Source: Diphasiastrum complanatum (lineage: Eukaryota > Streptophyta > Lycopodiopsida > Lycopodiales > Lycopodiaceae). From it: a DNA stretch of 64,000 nucleotides. The DNA lies in contig CM055095.1 of the NCBI GenBank assembly GCA_029204225.1, positions 69,148,470 to 69,212,469 on the forward strand, given 5' to 3'. Under the pieces are notes generated by a model. That model did not search any database. It was not told the origin of the DNA and worked only from the letters and a program-made list of their open reading frames with translations. The position numbers and the translations under genes were made by a program. How positions within the stretch are numbered: position 1 is the stretch's first letter; every line of letters starts with the position of its first letter. Shown here one piece after another: positions 1 through 10,770 of this stretch.

Positions 1-419
1 CAAAGCAACATTATAATACGGTCCTGAAATGGGAAAATCCCCCTCAAAAGATTGATTTAAAGGAAGTGCCACCTCTAATGGATAAAGGCAAAGAAAAAGT
101 CAAGAATCATTCTTCAAGTCAGATCTCCAACAAGACATCATCGTCTAGGAAGTCTTCACCTGAGAAGAAAGATTTATCATCCCGGAAGTCATCACCTCCA
201 TGATGAATTTCTACTAAGAAGACAAAACGAAGATCCAAGACAAGTCCTTTCCAAAAAAAACAAGCAAATGTAGTCCAGCATTATATGTCAGAGCATTTTA
301 ATTGTTATACACTGGATGATGTGGTTATCATGTTACCTAAAGCAAATCGTGAACCTGAAGAACACATGTCGGAATCTAAAGAGGTTTACGATAGCCCAGC
401 TAGGACGTAGCCAATGAAT

Positions 420-1304
420 CTTGCAGAACCAGGAGAACTAGAAAAGATTGTACAAGTGAGATCACAACTTACTCCTGAACAGTATCACTCCGTTTGCTAC
501 TTATTAAGTATCAAGATTGTTTTGCATGGACTTATCAAGATTTGAAGGGTATTCCGACATCAGTCATTGAACATACCATACCTTTAGTACCTGATGCAGT
601 ACCAAAGGTTACAAAGTTCTATCGCTGTAATCCTAATGTGGCAGATCTGATAAAGAAATAACTTCAGAGATTGCTTGACGTCGATTTCATTTATGAGATC
701 GAGCATACCGAATGGATTTCACTGATTGTCATTGTCCCTAAGAAAAATGAGAAATTGTGAATCTGTGTGAATCTCAAAGCATTGAATAAAGTGACATGGA
801 AGGTTCACTTTTCGTTACCTTTTACTGAAAGCATTTTGGATTGCCTTGCTGGAGCGGAAGCTTTGTTACAACCAGGTTAAGATTGCACCTGCCGATCGTC
901 ACAAAATTGCTTTTGCAACAGAATGGGGCACCTATGCTTACAAAGTAATGTCGTTTGGACTCTGTAATGCACCAAGTTCATTCCAAAGAGTAATGCAATT
1001 TGCCTTTAAATATTATATGCAAAAATTTCTTGAAATTTACTTGGACGACTTGGGAGTTCATAGTACAGATACTGACCACCAAGATCAATTGGAGAAAGTC
1101 TTTGAAAGATGCCGCAAATATCAGATTTCTCTTAATCCAAAAAAATGCCAGATATGGGTTTCTCACGGAGTGGTGCTTGGACATGTGATATCAAGACATG
1201 GTATTGCCACCGATTATTCTAAGATCAAAGTTATTGTGGAATTGCCACCGCCAGCAACAATTCGAGGAGTTTATGTGTTTATGGGTCATGCGAACTACTA
1301 TTGA
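420..1304 (+). pseudogene. Reverse transcriptase of X copy 1 (broken)
   Basis: Decayed Ty3/gypsy reverse transcriptase, which would copy element RNA into DNA. The region before the fingers reads CFAWTYQDLKGIP and EHTIPL in one frame (about 520-590), a typical gypsy pre-RT linker. It is followed by VPKKNEKL, an in-frame stop, and VNLKALNKVT. The ORF at 846-1304 gives APADRHKIAFAT, FGLCNAPSSFQRVMQ and the catalytic box YLDDLGVHS, where most gypsy RTs have YLDD plus a hydrophobic residue. In-frame stops near 660 and 757 and a frame change near 840 rule out a working enzyme. The copy is old compared with the copia elements nearby. Confidence 0.85.
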
Positions 1305-1379
1305 ATTTTTATTATCTTCTTTGCGGATTTAGCACGACCTATATACAAATTAACTATTGTTCCTATTTGGACAGTATAG

Positions 1380-1850
1380 GCGTTAGAAGCCTTTGAAAAG
1401 TTAAAAAAGCATTATCTTCAGCACCAATACTACGTTCTCCAGATTGGACATTAGAGTTTCATGTTCATACGAACACCTCAAAATACGCCATTGGATCAGT
1501 TTTGACGCAGCCAGGTGACTATAAGAAAGATTATCCTATACGATTTGCAAGCAGACAACTTATAGATCTAGAGAAGAATTATTCAACAATAGAACGTGAA
1601 GCGCTAGCCATGATTTTTTCTGTTTGAAAATTTTGTCACTATCTCATGGAAACGCACTTTGCATTTTATACGGATCATCAACCGTTACTTTACTTGGTAA
1701 CTAAGACGTGTAGTACTGGACGTATTGCAAGATGGTTATTATTATTGACTGAATTTGACTTTCAAATTGTGGTCAGAAAGGGGAAGCAACAGTATCAAGT
1801 CGATGACATTTCACGAATTGGACCCGCACCAGTTAATACTGAAGTGGATG
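1380..1850 (+). pseudogene. RNase H domain of X copy 1 (broken)
   Basis: Gypsy RNase H remnant directly after RT. It would degrade the RNA strand of the RNA-DNA hybrid. Visible motifs are FHVHTNTSKYAIGSVLTQPG (about 1459-1518), YSTIEREALAM (about 1579-1611) and FYTDHQPLLYL (about 1664-1696). An in-frame stop follows near 1625 (ttttctgtttgaaaattttg). The final part, DDISRIGPAP (about 1801), matches the usual RNase H to integrase linker. No intact reading frame covers the domain. Confidence 0.75.
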
Positions 1851-3165
1851 ATGAACTGCCAAATGCTGCGTTGTTCTATGTTGAAGCAGTACCTGAGTGG
1901 GCAGCAAATATTGTTGAGTACTTGATGCTAGGACAACCGAATGACTCTTTGACAAAAGTACATAAAAGGCAATTGATTCATAAGGCTCAACCTTATCAAT
2001 TAATTGCAGGACAATTGTATTGTCGTGGATCAGATAATATTTTACGAAGATGTGTTTTACCGCATGAAGTACTAGACCTAATCATGTTTTCACATGATGG
2101 CATGGGTGGAGGACACTTCTCTACAGATATTACTATTCGCAAACTTTGCAATCTGGTTGTTGATGGCCTACGTTTCATAAGGACACAAAAAATTTTATTC
2201 AGACATGTGATGTCTGCCAACGAGCACGACGGCCTACTCGACATAATTATGAACCCTTACATCCGGTTTTATCGCAAGCACTGTTTGAAAAATGGGGACT
2301 GGATTATGTTGGTCCTATTCAGCCTGTTGCTCATGGATCTCAGACTCGCTACATAATCGTCGCAACTGATTATATGACCAAGTGGGTTGAAGCCAAAGCT
2401 GTCAAAGTAGCTGATGCGAAATCTACAGCCAAGTTTCTATATGAAAATATTATAATCAGATTTGGATGTTCGATCGAAATCGTCAGTGATCGGGGTACAC
2501 ACTTTGTTAATCAGACAATAAAGTGTTTCCTGGAAGATTTTTTTGTTATACACAGATTTAGTACTCCCTATTATCCCAGAGAGAATGGCCAAGCTGAATC
2601 TTCCAATAAGATTCTCTGCACCATTATGACAAAGACAGTTGAAGCGAGTCGGTCTGATTGGGAACATAAATTGTATGTAGCATTATGGGCATTCAGAACC
2701 GCTTACAAAAACAGTACAAATCAAACACCTTTTCAACTAGTTTATGGTCAAGATGTTGTTATGCCAATTGAATTTTTAATCTCATCTTTACGCATAGCAG
2801 CAACGGAACGATTAAATGATAATCAATTTTTACAACTTCGCCACGATGCGTTGCACAAATTATGTGAAACCCGATTGATGGCAGTTCATGCCTTAGCAGC
2901 AGAGAAAGCCCGCCACAAGGCATGGCACGATCGGCGATTGTATAAGAAAGATCTGGAAGCAAGAGATCTTGCATTGATGTACAAAACCAAGCTGATCAAG
3001 GGCAAGTTGAAGTTTACTGGGGAAGGCCCGTATAAAGTGAAGGAAATCATGAACTATGGCGCAGTAATTCTTGAGCACTTGGATGGAAAACGATTTGATA
3101 CTCCGATAAATGACAGCCGATTATGCAAGTTTCGACAGCCTGCTCCGTCGGTTCAACAAGCCTGA
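1851..3165 (+). pseudogene. Integrase of X copy 1 (nearly intact core)
   Basis: Integrase inserts the cDNA into chromosomes. The N-terminal zinc-binding region shows SHDGMGGGHFS (His-His) at about 2089-2121. CDVCQRA (Cys-X2-Cys) follows at 2206 in another frame, so one frameshift lies near 2150. From 2206 to the stop at 3163-3165 the frame is open. It holds the core with WGLDYVGP (first catalytic Asp), SDRGTHF (second Asp) and YYPRENGQAES (catalytic Glu), then LWAFRTAYK and FQLVYGQDVVMPIEF. The tail GEGPYKVKEIM resembles the C-terminal GPY/F module. The wording is typical of Tat/Athila-type plant gypsy elements. It is the best preserved part of this copy. Confidence 0.9.
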
Positions 3166-3760
3166 TCTCAATATATTTTTTCATTTTATTTGTTTTCAAT
3201 TTTTTGTTTTCAGTATTTAATTTGCTGACTTTTTTTGAAAAAAGACAGTGATAAAGAAAAAATAAATAAAAAAATAAGGAAAGATTGATGAGCAAAAGTC
3301 GGGAAGTCATCAGCATAAGAAAACAGAAGCACAGTACTTTTATGGAAAATGACTTAGAAAATCATTATTATTGGTCGATTTGGCCAATACAGTATCAGAA
3401 ACCTTTGTTGAGCTCTCAGAATGTACATCCACCCTCGATTTATCTAAATTGAGGTGGGCGAAGGTTTCTGACAAGAGAAAATTCAATTTTTGAGTCAGAC
3501 GAATGTTCAGTGATATGCCATTTTGGGAACCTTCATCGAGCATCATAACGTCATTATGAACCTTCGTCGACCTGCTAGATAATCTTAAAATGTCAAATTA
3601 GGTTGTCCATATGTTCAAATTGTGAAAAAAATCATTTATGACAGTACCTGGGCAAAAATTTATCCTTCACCAGCCCTGAAAAACGTTCGTTGATAGGTTC
3701 AGATCCCTAGAAACCTTTGCCGAGATTTTTATAGCTTATTTTTACAATACTGTATATGCC
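3166..3760 (+). other. Non-coding spacer of X after pol
   Basis: AT-rich sequence with no supported gene. It contains gggcgaagg (about 3453), accttcatcgag, accttcgtcgac and acctttgccgag-like words, on both strands, matching the motif family in the X leader at 55275-55712. It ends at the target site of compound A. Confidence 0.6.
3756..3760. repeat. Target-site duplication of compound A (left)
   Basis: atgcc directly before TGTAAAAATT; repeated at 16375-16379 after AATTTTTAACA. Five bp is the usual copia duplication length. Confidence 0.9.
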
Positions 3761-4442
3761 TGTAAAAATTACAGCAAATAAGAATCCTAAAACACTTGAA
3801 ATGATGAGGGAAACAATAGATTATGATTTCATAAGATTAGCACAAGTTGAACCATCAAAATCCATCAAAAATCTATGCTTGAACCTCACTAAATGGCCCA
3901 AATCCTTGAAGAAGGCTTCACACGTGTGAAAGTACGGCCTCCCACAGTCTGAGTACTGTACACCAGACCTACATTCAATCCTATAATCATTAGTAATCAC
4001 AAGTACTCAAACAATTATGAACATAGAGAGCAATTGCACCATTATGAGAGGAAAAACATGAAATTGCTTGATTGATTTTGGTGAGATATCATCACCTATA
4101 TATACATGATCCATCACGGTTTTGGGCAGGTATGAGTAGCCCTAAACCTATCCCTAATGCTAATTTTGGTGGATCTTTCATCCCTACCAAGTTAGGGTTG
4201 GAATCTTGGAGATCCCTCAACAATGCAAAAATTACCAAAAATAGCTCCTATTTTTTCTCCCTTGTATCTAAGCATAATTTGGACTCATTCCAAAGGTTCT
4301 AACACTTAGGTCTACTTGATAACATCCTTATGAATGGAATCCTATGCTATTTGGCACGTGTGACAAGCCACATCATGACCATCTAACTATTTACAAGTCA
4401 TATGACCAAAACTAGTCAAGCTAGAATTGTGAATTTTTAACA
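3761..4442 (-). repeat. Compound A, 3'-most LTR
   Basis: 682-bp LTR bounded by TGTAAAAATT and AATTTTTAACA. It holds the palindrome TTCACACGTGTGAA (3917-3930) in the promoter half. By eye it carries about 2 differences not shared with the other two LTRs. A 76-codon plus-strand ORF inside it (4072-4302) recurs in all three LTRs only because the LTRs are copies. Confidence 0.93.
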
Positions 4443-4454
4443 CTCCTCCTCACT
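4443..4454 (-). promoter_or_regulatory. Polypurine tract of int B
   Basis: Minus strand AGTGAGGAGGAG directly before the LTR start; it primes plus-strand DNA synthesis. Confidence 0.85.
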
Positions 4455-4485
4455 ATCTAGCTTGGTTCAATCATTGCTTTACTAA

Positions 4486-4788
4486 TCACTCAAGTGATGA
4501 TCTGAACTTCATAAAAGGTGTCTTTTGAAGTGGTTTATTAAGTAGATCAGCTACAAATTCATTGCTTGGAACATGCTCCAAAGCAATCTCCTTGGCTTGC
4601 ACCATTTCTCTCACAAAGTGATGGCATATCTCAATGTGCTTAGATCTTGCATGGAAGATTGGGTTAGATGCAAGGTGTTGGGCTGATATATTGTCATTGT
4701 AGATGATTGGTGCCTCCTCTGAATCCATGATCTTTAGTTCCACCAATAATCTCTTGATCCAAAGTACCTCCTTTGTTGTGGTTGTCAA
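4486..4788 (-). pseudogene. RNase H C-terminal part, int B
   Basis: C-terminal copia RNase H. Motifs are KEVLWIKRLL, IIYNDNISAQHLASNP, HARSKHIEICHHFVRE and LEHVPSNEFVADLLNKPL, the usual C-terminal landmarks. The upstream part of the domain, from KKQETISLSS, is in the same frame as the RT ORF but lies after its TAA at 4840-4842. At the residue before VADLL it has F where the int A copy has C, and LNKPL where int A has LTKLL. Confidence 0.85.
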
Positions 4789-4839
4789 AGCTTTGTACTC
4801 GGCCTCGGTTGAAGATAGAGATATAGTTTCTTGCTTTTT

Positions 4840-6543
4840 TTAAAGCCATGAAACCACACCTTCTCCTATGAAAGTTGAATAGGCACTTGTTGATTTCATA
4901 TCCCTCTTGTCCCCTGCAAAATTTGAATCACTGAATGCATGAAGGTTAATCACATCTCCTCTATATAGAATCCCAAAATCCAATGTACCCGAGATGTATC
5001 TTAGAATCCTCTTAGCCTTTTTCCAATGGATATTCAATGGCTTTTGCATGGATTGGCTCAACCTACATACACTAAAGCTAAGATCTGGTCTAGTTATAGT
5101 GATCCACATTAAGGAACCTATAAGTTGCCTAAACAAAGTGATGTCCATGAAGGATCTTTCATCATCTTCATTTGGCACTTTTACATCTTGCTCCATTGGT
5201 GTGTCAACACTTTTGCATACTTCCATCTTAAACTTCTTCAAAAGACTTTGAGCATAGTTTACTTGACTTATAAAGATAAAATCAGACCCTCTAAGTACTT
5301 CTATGCCTAAGATGAAGTGAAGACACCCTAGATCTACCATCTTGAACTCTAAGGATAGATCTATCTTGATTTTTTCAATACCATCAACACTATTTCCACT
5401 AATGATGATGTCATCTACATAAATGAGTAAAAGTACAATACCAACATCATCAAACTTAATGTAAAGAGTGGGATCATATTCACTTTGAACAAAAGAAAGT
5501 GAAATAAGATAGCAATGTAGTCTTGAATTCCAAGATCTCGAGGCTTGCTTCAAGCCATAGATGCTTCTTTGGAGATGGCATACTTTGTTCTCCATTCCAT
5601 GCTTGATGAACCCTTGTGGCTGCTCCATATAGATATCCTCTTCCAAAAAACCATTCAAGAAAGCATTAGAGACATCCATTTGACATAGAATCCATCCAAA
5701 ATGTGATGTAAGTGCAATGATTAGTCTTATTGTGACCATCTTGGCCACGGGTGCAAAAGTTTTCTCATAGTCTATCCCTCTCTCTTGAGCATAACCTTTT
5801 GCAACTAATCTTGCTTTATGTTTGTTAACACTCCCATTTGCATTCAACTTAAGCTTGAAGACCCACTTGCATCCTATTACATTCCTTTGAGGTCTCTCAA
5901 CAAGCAACCAAGTTTCATTCTCAATCAAGGCATCATACTCATCCAACATAGCTTTATACCATTCTTTGGAGTTCAATGCATCTTCAACATTAGACGGTTC
6001 TCCAAAAATAGATAAAGCATAAGAAGTGGATGAGATACCCTCAACTTGCTGTCCTTTGCCTTGATATGTGAGCCTTGATGGCTCCACTTTTGCCCTTGAA
6101 GATCTCCTTGGTGTGATAGGTGGGTTTGGTGCTTGCTCCTCCATGAGCTCCTCCTCAAAACCAAGATCTTGCTCCTCGGCCATCTTCTTCTTGATTGTTG
6201 GAGCACTTGAGCCTTCTTCAAGCATATGCATATGACGTTCATCAAAGATGACATCCCTTGAAACAACAAATTTGTTCAAGGATGGGAGATAAACTTTGTA
6301 GCCCTTGCTTGAGCTTGCATATCCAAGCATGATCCCTCTTGTGGAAGATGGATCCTCCTTGGTTCTTGTTTCCAATGGCACATGCACATAACATATACAC
6401 CCAAAAACTTTCAAGTGATTAAGATTGGGTTTCTTTCCATAAAACATCTCATAAGGAATTTTGCCTTCAATTGCCTTGCAAGACACCCTATTCATCAAGT
6501 AGTTTGCACATACAAGAGACTCACCCCAAAAGGATTTGGGCAA
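4840..6543 (-). pseudogene. Integrase C-terminus plus RT, int B
   Basis: 567-codon open frame of copia pol. It begins within integrase (PKSFWGESLVCANYLMNRV, then KVFGCICYVHVP and the GYASSSKGYKVY fold end). It crosses the hinge (SSRAKVEPSRL) into RT: WVFKLKLNANG, HKARLVAKGYAQ, QMDVSNAFLNG, catalytic LLIYVDDIIISG and the thumb. It ends at a TAA (4840-4842) right after GEGVVSW, where intact copia pol runs on into RNase H. The int A copy has the same stop, so it was present in the common source. Start is not real: the frame upstream is shifted at about 6655. Confidence 0.88.
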
Positions 6544-6557
6544 ACAAGCATCTAATC

Positions 6558-6825
6558 TTAAAGCCTTAGAACATTCACATAATGTTCTATTCCTTCTTTC
6601 AGCAACTGCATTTTGTTGAGGAGTGTAAGGACAAGAAGTCTCGTTCTTGATCCCTTCTCCTCACAAAAGGCCTTGAACTCATTGGATATGAATTCTCCAC
6701 CATTGTCACTTCTAAGAATCTTGATGCTATGATTATGATGCTTTTCCACAAACAACTTGAACTTTACAAAAGTATCAAATACTTGAGACTTGAAGGAAAG
6801 TAAGAACACCCAACAATATCTTGAG
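6558..6825 (-). pseudogene. Integrase core fragment, int B (truncated and frameshifted)
   Basis: Fragment of the integrase core holding LRSDNGGEFISNEF (second catalytic Asp). Compared with int A, one C is missing at about 6655 (cccttctcctc versus cccttcctcctc), which shifts the frame before the catalytic Glu region. At 6826 the coding sequence stops and the middle LTR begins. The whole gag, protease, primer site and front of integrase are therefore absent from int B. Confidence 0.88.
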
Positions 6826-7507
6826 TGTAAAAATTACAGCAAATAAGGATCCTAAAACACTTGAAATGATGAGGGAAACAATAGATTATGATTTCATAAG
6901 ATTAGCACAAGTTGAACCATCAAAATCCATCAAAAATCTATGCTTGAACCTCACTAAATGGCCCAAATCCTTGAAGAAGGCTTCACACGTGTGAAAGTAC
7001 GGCCTCCCACAGTCTGAGTACTGTACACCAGACCTACATTCAATCCTATAATCATTAGTAATCACAAGTACTCAAACAATTATGAACATAGAGAGCAATT
7101 GCACCATTATGAGAGAAAAATCATGAAATTGCTTGATTGATTTTGGTGAGATATCATCACCTATATATACATGATCCATCACGGTTTTGGGCAGGTATGA
7201 GTAGCCCTAAACCTATCCCTAATGCTAATTTTGGTGGATCTTTCATCCCTACCAAGTTAGGGTTGGAATCTTGGAGATCCCTCAACAATGCAAAAATTAC
7301 CAAGAATAGCTCCTATTTTTTCTCCCTTGTATCTAAGCATAATTTGGACTCATTACAAAGGTTCTAACACTTAGGTCTACTTTAGAACATCCTTATGAAT
7401 GGAATCCTATTGTATTTGGCACGTGTGACAAGCCACATCATGACCATCTAACTATTTACAAGTCATATGACCAAAACTAGTCAAGCTAGAATTGTGAATT
7501 TTTAACA
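6826..7507 (-). repeat. Compound A, middle LTR
   Basis: 682-bp LTR with the same ends. It acts as 3' LTR of int A and 5' LTR of int B. It carries about 7 private differences by eye (for example gagagaaaaatcatg, cattacaaagg, cctattgtattt), more than either outer LTR. Palindrome at 6982-6995. Its left edge is fused to the integrase coding region (ttgag|tgtaaaa), not to a primer site. Confidence 0.93.
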
Positions 7508-7519
7508 CTCCTCCTCACT
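7508..7519 (-). promoter_or_regulatory. Polypurine tract of int A
   Basis: Minus strand AGTGAGGAGGAG, identical to the one at 4443-4454, directly before the middle LTR. Confidence 0.85.
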
Positions 7520-7521
7520 AT

Positions 7522-7854
7522 CTAGCTTGGTTCAATCATTGTTTTACTAATCACTCCAAGTGATGATCTGAACTTCATAAAAGGTGTCTTTTGAAGTAGT
7601 TTAGTAAGTAGATCAGCTACACATTCATTGCTTGGAACATGCTCCAAAGTAATCTCCTTGGCTTGCACCATTTCTCTCACAAAGTGATGGCATATCTCAA
7701 TGTGCTTAGATCTTGCATGGAAGATTGGGTTAGATGCAAGGTGTTGGGCTGATATATTGTCATTGTAGATGATTGGTGCCTCCTCTGAATCCATGATCTT
7801 TAGTTCCACCAATAATCTCTTGATCCAAAGTACCTCCTTTGTAGTGGTTGTCAA
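7522..7854 (-). pseudogene. RNase H C-terminal part, int A
   Basis: 110-codon frame, near-identical to 4486-4788. It carries IIYNDNISAQHLASNP and HARSKHIEICHHF. Compared with int B, the tail reads VPSNECVADLLTKLL and extends further (GVISKTMIEPS). It lies downstream of the shared TAA at 7906-7908. Confidence 0.85.
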
Positions 7855-7905
7855 AGCTTTGTACTCGGCCTCGGTTGAAGATAGAGATATAGTTTCTTGC
7901 TTTTT

Positions 7906-9276
7906 TTAAGGCCATGAAACCACACCTTCTCCTATGAAAGTTGAATAGGCACTTGTTGATTTCCTATCCCTCTTGTCCCCTGCAAAATCTGAATCACTAA
8001 ATGCATGAAGGTTAATCACATCTCCTCTATATAGAATCCCAAAATCCAATGTACCCGAGATGTATCTTAGAATCCTCTTAGCCTTTTTCCAATGGATATT
8101 CAATGGCTTTTGCATGGATTGGCTCAACCTACATACACTAAAGCTAAGATCTGGTCTAGTTATAGTGATCCACATTAAGGAACCTATAAGTTGCCTAAAC
8201 AAAGTGATGTCCATGAAGGATCTTTCATCATCTTCATTTGGCACTTTTACATCTTGCTCCATTGGTGTGTCAACACTTTTGCATACTTCCATCTTAAACT
8301 TCTTCAAAAGACTTTGAGCATAGTTTACTTGACTTATAAAGATAAAATCAGACCCTCTAAGTACTTCTATGCCTAAGATGAAGTGAAGACACCCTAGATC
8401 TACCATCTTGAACTCTAAGGATAGATCTATCTTGATTTTTTCAATACCATCAACACTATTTCCACTAATGATGATGTCATCTACATAAATGAGTAAAAGT
8501 ACAATACCAACATCATCAAACTTAATGTAAAGAGTGGGATCATATTCACTTTGAACAAAAGAAAGTGAAATAAGATAGCAATGTAGTCTTGAATTCCAAG
8601 ATCTCGAGGCTTGCTTCAAGCCATAGATGCTTCTTTGGAGATGGCATACTTTGTTCTCCATTCCATGCTTGATGAACCCTTGTGGCTGCTCCATATAGAT
8701 ATCCTCTTCCAAAAAACCATTCAAGAAAGCATTAGAGACATCCATTTGACATAGAATCCATCCAAAATGTGATGTGAGTGCAATGATTAGTCTTATTGTG
8801 ACCATCTTGGCCACGGGTGCAAAAGTTTTCTCATAGTCTATCCCTCTCTCTTGAGCATAACCTTTTGCAACTAATCTTGCTTTATGTTTGTTAACACTCC
8901 CATTTGCATTCAACTTAAGCTTGAAGACCCACTTGCATCCTATTACATTCCTTTGAGGTCTCTCAACAAGCAACCAAGTTTCATTCTCAATCAAGGCATC
9001 ATACTCATCCAACATAGCTTTATACCATTCTTTGGAGTTCAATGCATCTTCAACATTAGACGGTTCTTCAAAACTAGATAAAGCATAAGAAGTGGATGAT
9101 ATACCCTCAACTTGCTGTCCTTTGCCTTGATATGTGAGCCTTGATGGCTCCACTTTTGCCCTTGAAGATCTCCTTGGTGTGATAGGTGGGTTTGGTGCTT
9201 GCTCCTCCATGAGCTCCTCATCAAAACCAAGATCTTGCTCCTCGGCCATCTTCTTCTTGATTGTTGGAGCACTTGA
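7906..9276 (-). pseudogene. Hinge and RT of int A
   Basis: Copia RT frame matching 4840-6543 almost residue for residue. It has hinge SSRAKVEPSRL, RT motifs HKARLVAKGYAQ and QMDVSNAFLNG, and catalytic LLIYVDDIIISG. Its natural upstream neighbour, the integrase end, lies at 12694 onward, because nested element N (9277-12693) splits the gene between GSS and APTIKKK. It ends in TAA at 7906-7908 just before RNase H, as in int B. Int A reads FSDSDFAGDKRDRKS where int B reads FSDSNFAGDKRDMKS; the int A wording is closer to the family norm. Confidence 0.9.
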
Positions 9277-9716
9277 TGTGAAAATTGTCAACATTTCCTA
9301 GCTAGTTTGAGGCCTAAATTGGCTAAAATTGTAAATAGTTTTGGTTCTGGAGTTTCACACGTGTGAACCAGGCCACAATGTTTTTATTTATTGTATTTTT
9401 TCAGTATGATGAAGTGTCAAACTTCATACCCTTCAAAATGAGACCATTTTGATGTATTTTGGTCATATAAGCCATTTTTAGCTATTTTTCCTATATAAGG
9501 AATATCTAGGGTCAAGTACCTTCTAGAGAGAGGAGAGAGAGTCATCTTCCTCATCCATAAATAGTAGGGAAGTTGTGGAAAACAGGTTGGAGAAACCTTT
9601 TGTATGCTTCATTGAGATCAATAGATCATTGTCATTGTTTCTTCCTCAATTGAGAGCATTGTTGTGTGTATTGTCTTCAAGCTATTGTGTATGATCTTAG
9701 GTGCTTTCCAAAAGAC
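9277..9716 (+). repeat. 5' LTR of N (partial)
   Basis: Begins TGTGAAAATTGTC. 9449-9716 matches 12213-12475 of the 3' LTR closely (tatttttcctatataaggaat, aatagtagggaagt). It contains the palindrome TTCACACGTGTGAA at 9354-9367 and a TATA-like cctatataagg at about 9489. The match stops at ccaaaag; the U5 end seen in the 3' copy is missing here. Confidence 0.8.
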
Positions 9717-10770
9717 CTTTGTTTTGTGAGTTGAACTTGTGGATCAAAAGCATATTTCAGGTCTATTGAAGATCAGAGGCTGAAAAGAAACTATTTTGGA
9801 TCAGATCATAACACCTAATCATTTGTGATTGTGAGGCTTGTGCATATTCAATACTAACAATGTTTTTTTCAATCCTATTGTTTACAATCTCCATTCTTGG
9901 ATGAACACTCTCCTTAAGTGGATGAAACTTCTCCTTAAGTGGATGACAAATGCTCTTTTGAGTGAGTTGTAATTCTCCTAAAGGCTGAGCAAAGCTCCCA
10001 TTTGGATGAAAGATCCCCTTTTTTGGGTGAACATATTGTAAGCTCCATTGTGAAGAGCATATTGTAAAGATTGTCATCAATTTTGGCATAAATTTTGGTG
10101 TACTTTGTTGAGCATGTAAGTAACTCTCCTTATGTAATTTGATTGGAGCATTTGCTGGAAGGTGTTAACCATTATGCAAGTGTGTTTTCAGGTTCTTAAC
10201 AGGTTGAGGAACATTCTCATGTGAAGTGATCTTAGATCTACATCTAAACACCAAGATTTGACAAGATAGTGAAGCTAGTCTTGTGATTCACTAAGTGTGC
10301 TCATTCATTCACCTCTAAATCTTGTATTTATCACTTGCTGGAGTTTATAAACTTTTAGAAGTGTGGTTTACATGTGGTTTTACAGGTTGAATCAATATCT
10401 TAGTGTGTTGATCATATGTTGATCAAGTTTGTTCATTACTAGGTAATCTTGGCATCCTAGTTTTGGGTATTTTCTAAGAATGCAAGTAACTCTTCACACC
10501 ATAACTTGATTTGGTCACTTGCTGGAAAGTTTGAGAGCTTAAGCAAGAGTGTGTTCAGGTTGGTTTGATTTTGTAATCCATTCTTAGTGTGTGCAAAGTG
10601 TTGCATGTGTTTCAATCTTCCTTTCTATGCTTGGAAACCATCTAGGTTCAAGATAGAAGTGTTTTAGGGTCCTAAATCTTCATAGATCTCTTTATCTATC
10701 ATTTGTTGAGAGAAAAGTGACTGCTAAGTGCTTTAGGACAGAACCTAAAAGTTGAAGAAACATTAGAATC
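9717..10770 (+). other. 5' leader of N with diverged internal repeats
   Basis: Non-coding. Contains diverged repeats built on a gcaagtaactct...cttgctgga...gtgtgttcaggtt theme (about 10118-10200, 10320-10390, 10481-10561) and a short aagtggatga run near 9910-9950. No tRNA primer match was found. Confidence 0.5.

Larger units (their letters stand above)
1..3760 (+). mobile_element. Ty3/gypsy element X copy 1, pol region and 3' spacer
   Basis: Degenerate Ty3/gypsy polyprotein read left to right: serine-rich linker (about 60-400), RT, RNase H, integrase, then a non-coding AT-rich spacer (3166-3760). Domain order RT-RH-IN is the gypsy order. The left end runs off the window, so gag, protease and the 5' LTR of this copy are not seen. 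The spacer carries inverted and direct variants of an accttcgccgag-like word that recur in the leader of another X copy at 55275-55712. The element is cut at 3760 by compound copia A and appears to resume at 16380, since a 5-bp duplication (atgcc) flanks that insertion. Confidence 0.85.

Noticed and set aside
4072-4302. A 76-codon plus-strand ORF conserved in three places (also 7137-7367 and 16004-16234).
   Set aside because: It lies wholly inside the three A LTRs, antisense to the element. LTR copying explains its conservation; no coding signal of its own.
4994-5310. Repeated plus-strand ORFs opposite A pol (also 8060-8376, 5818-6015, 8884-9081).
   Set aside because: Antisense shadows of the RT gene, repeated only because int A and int B are copies.
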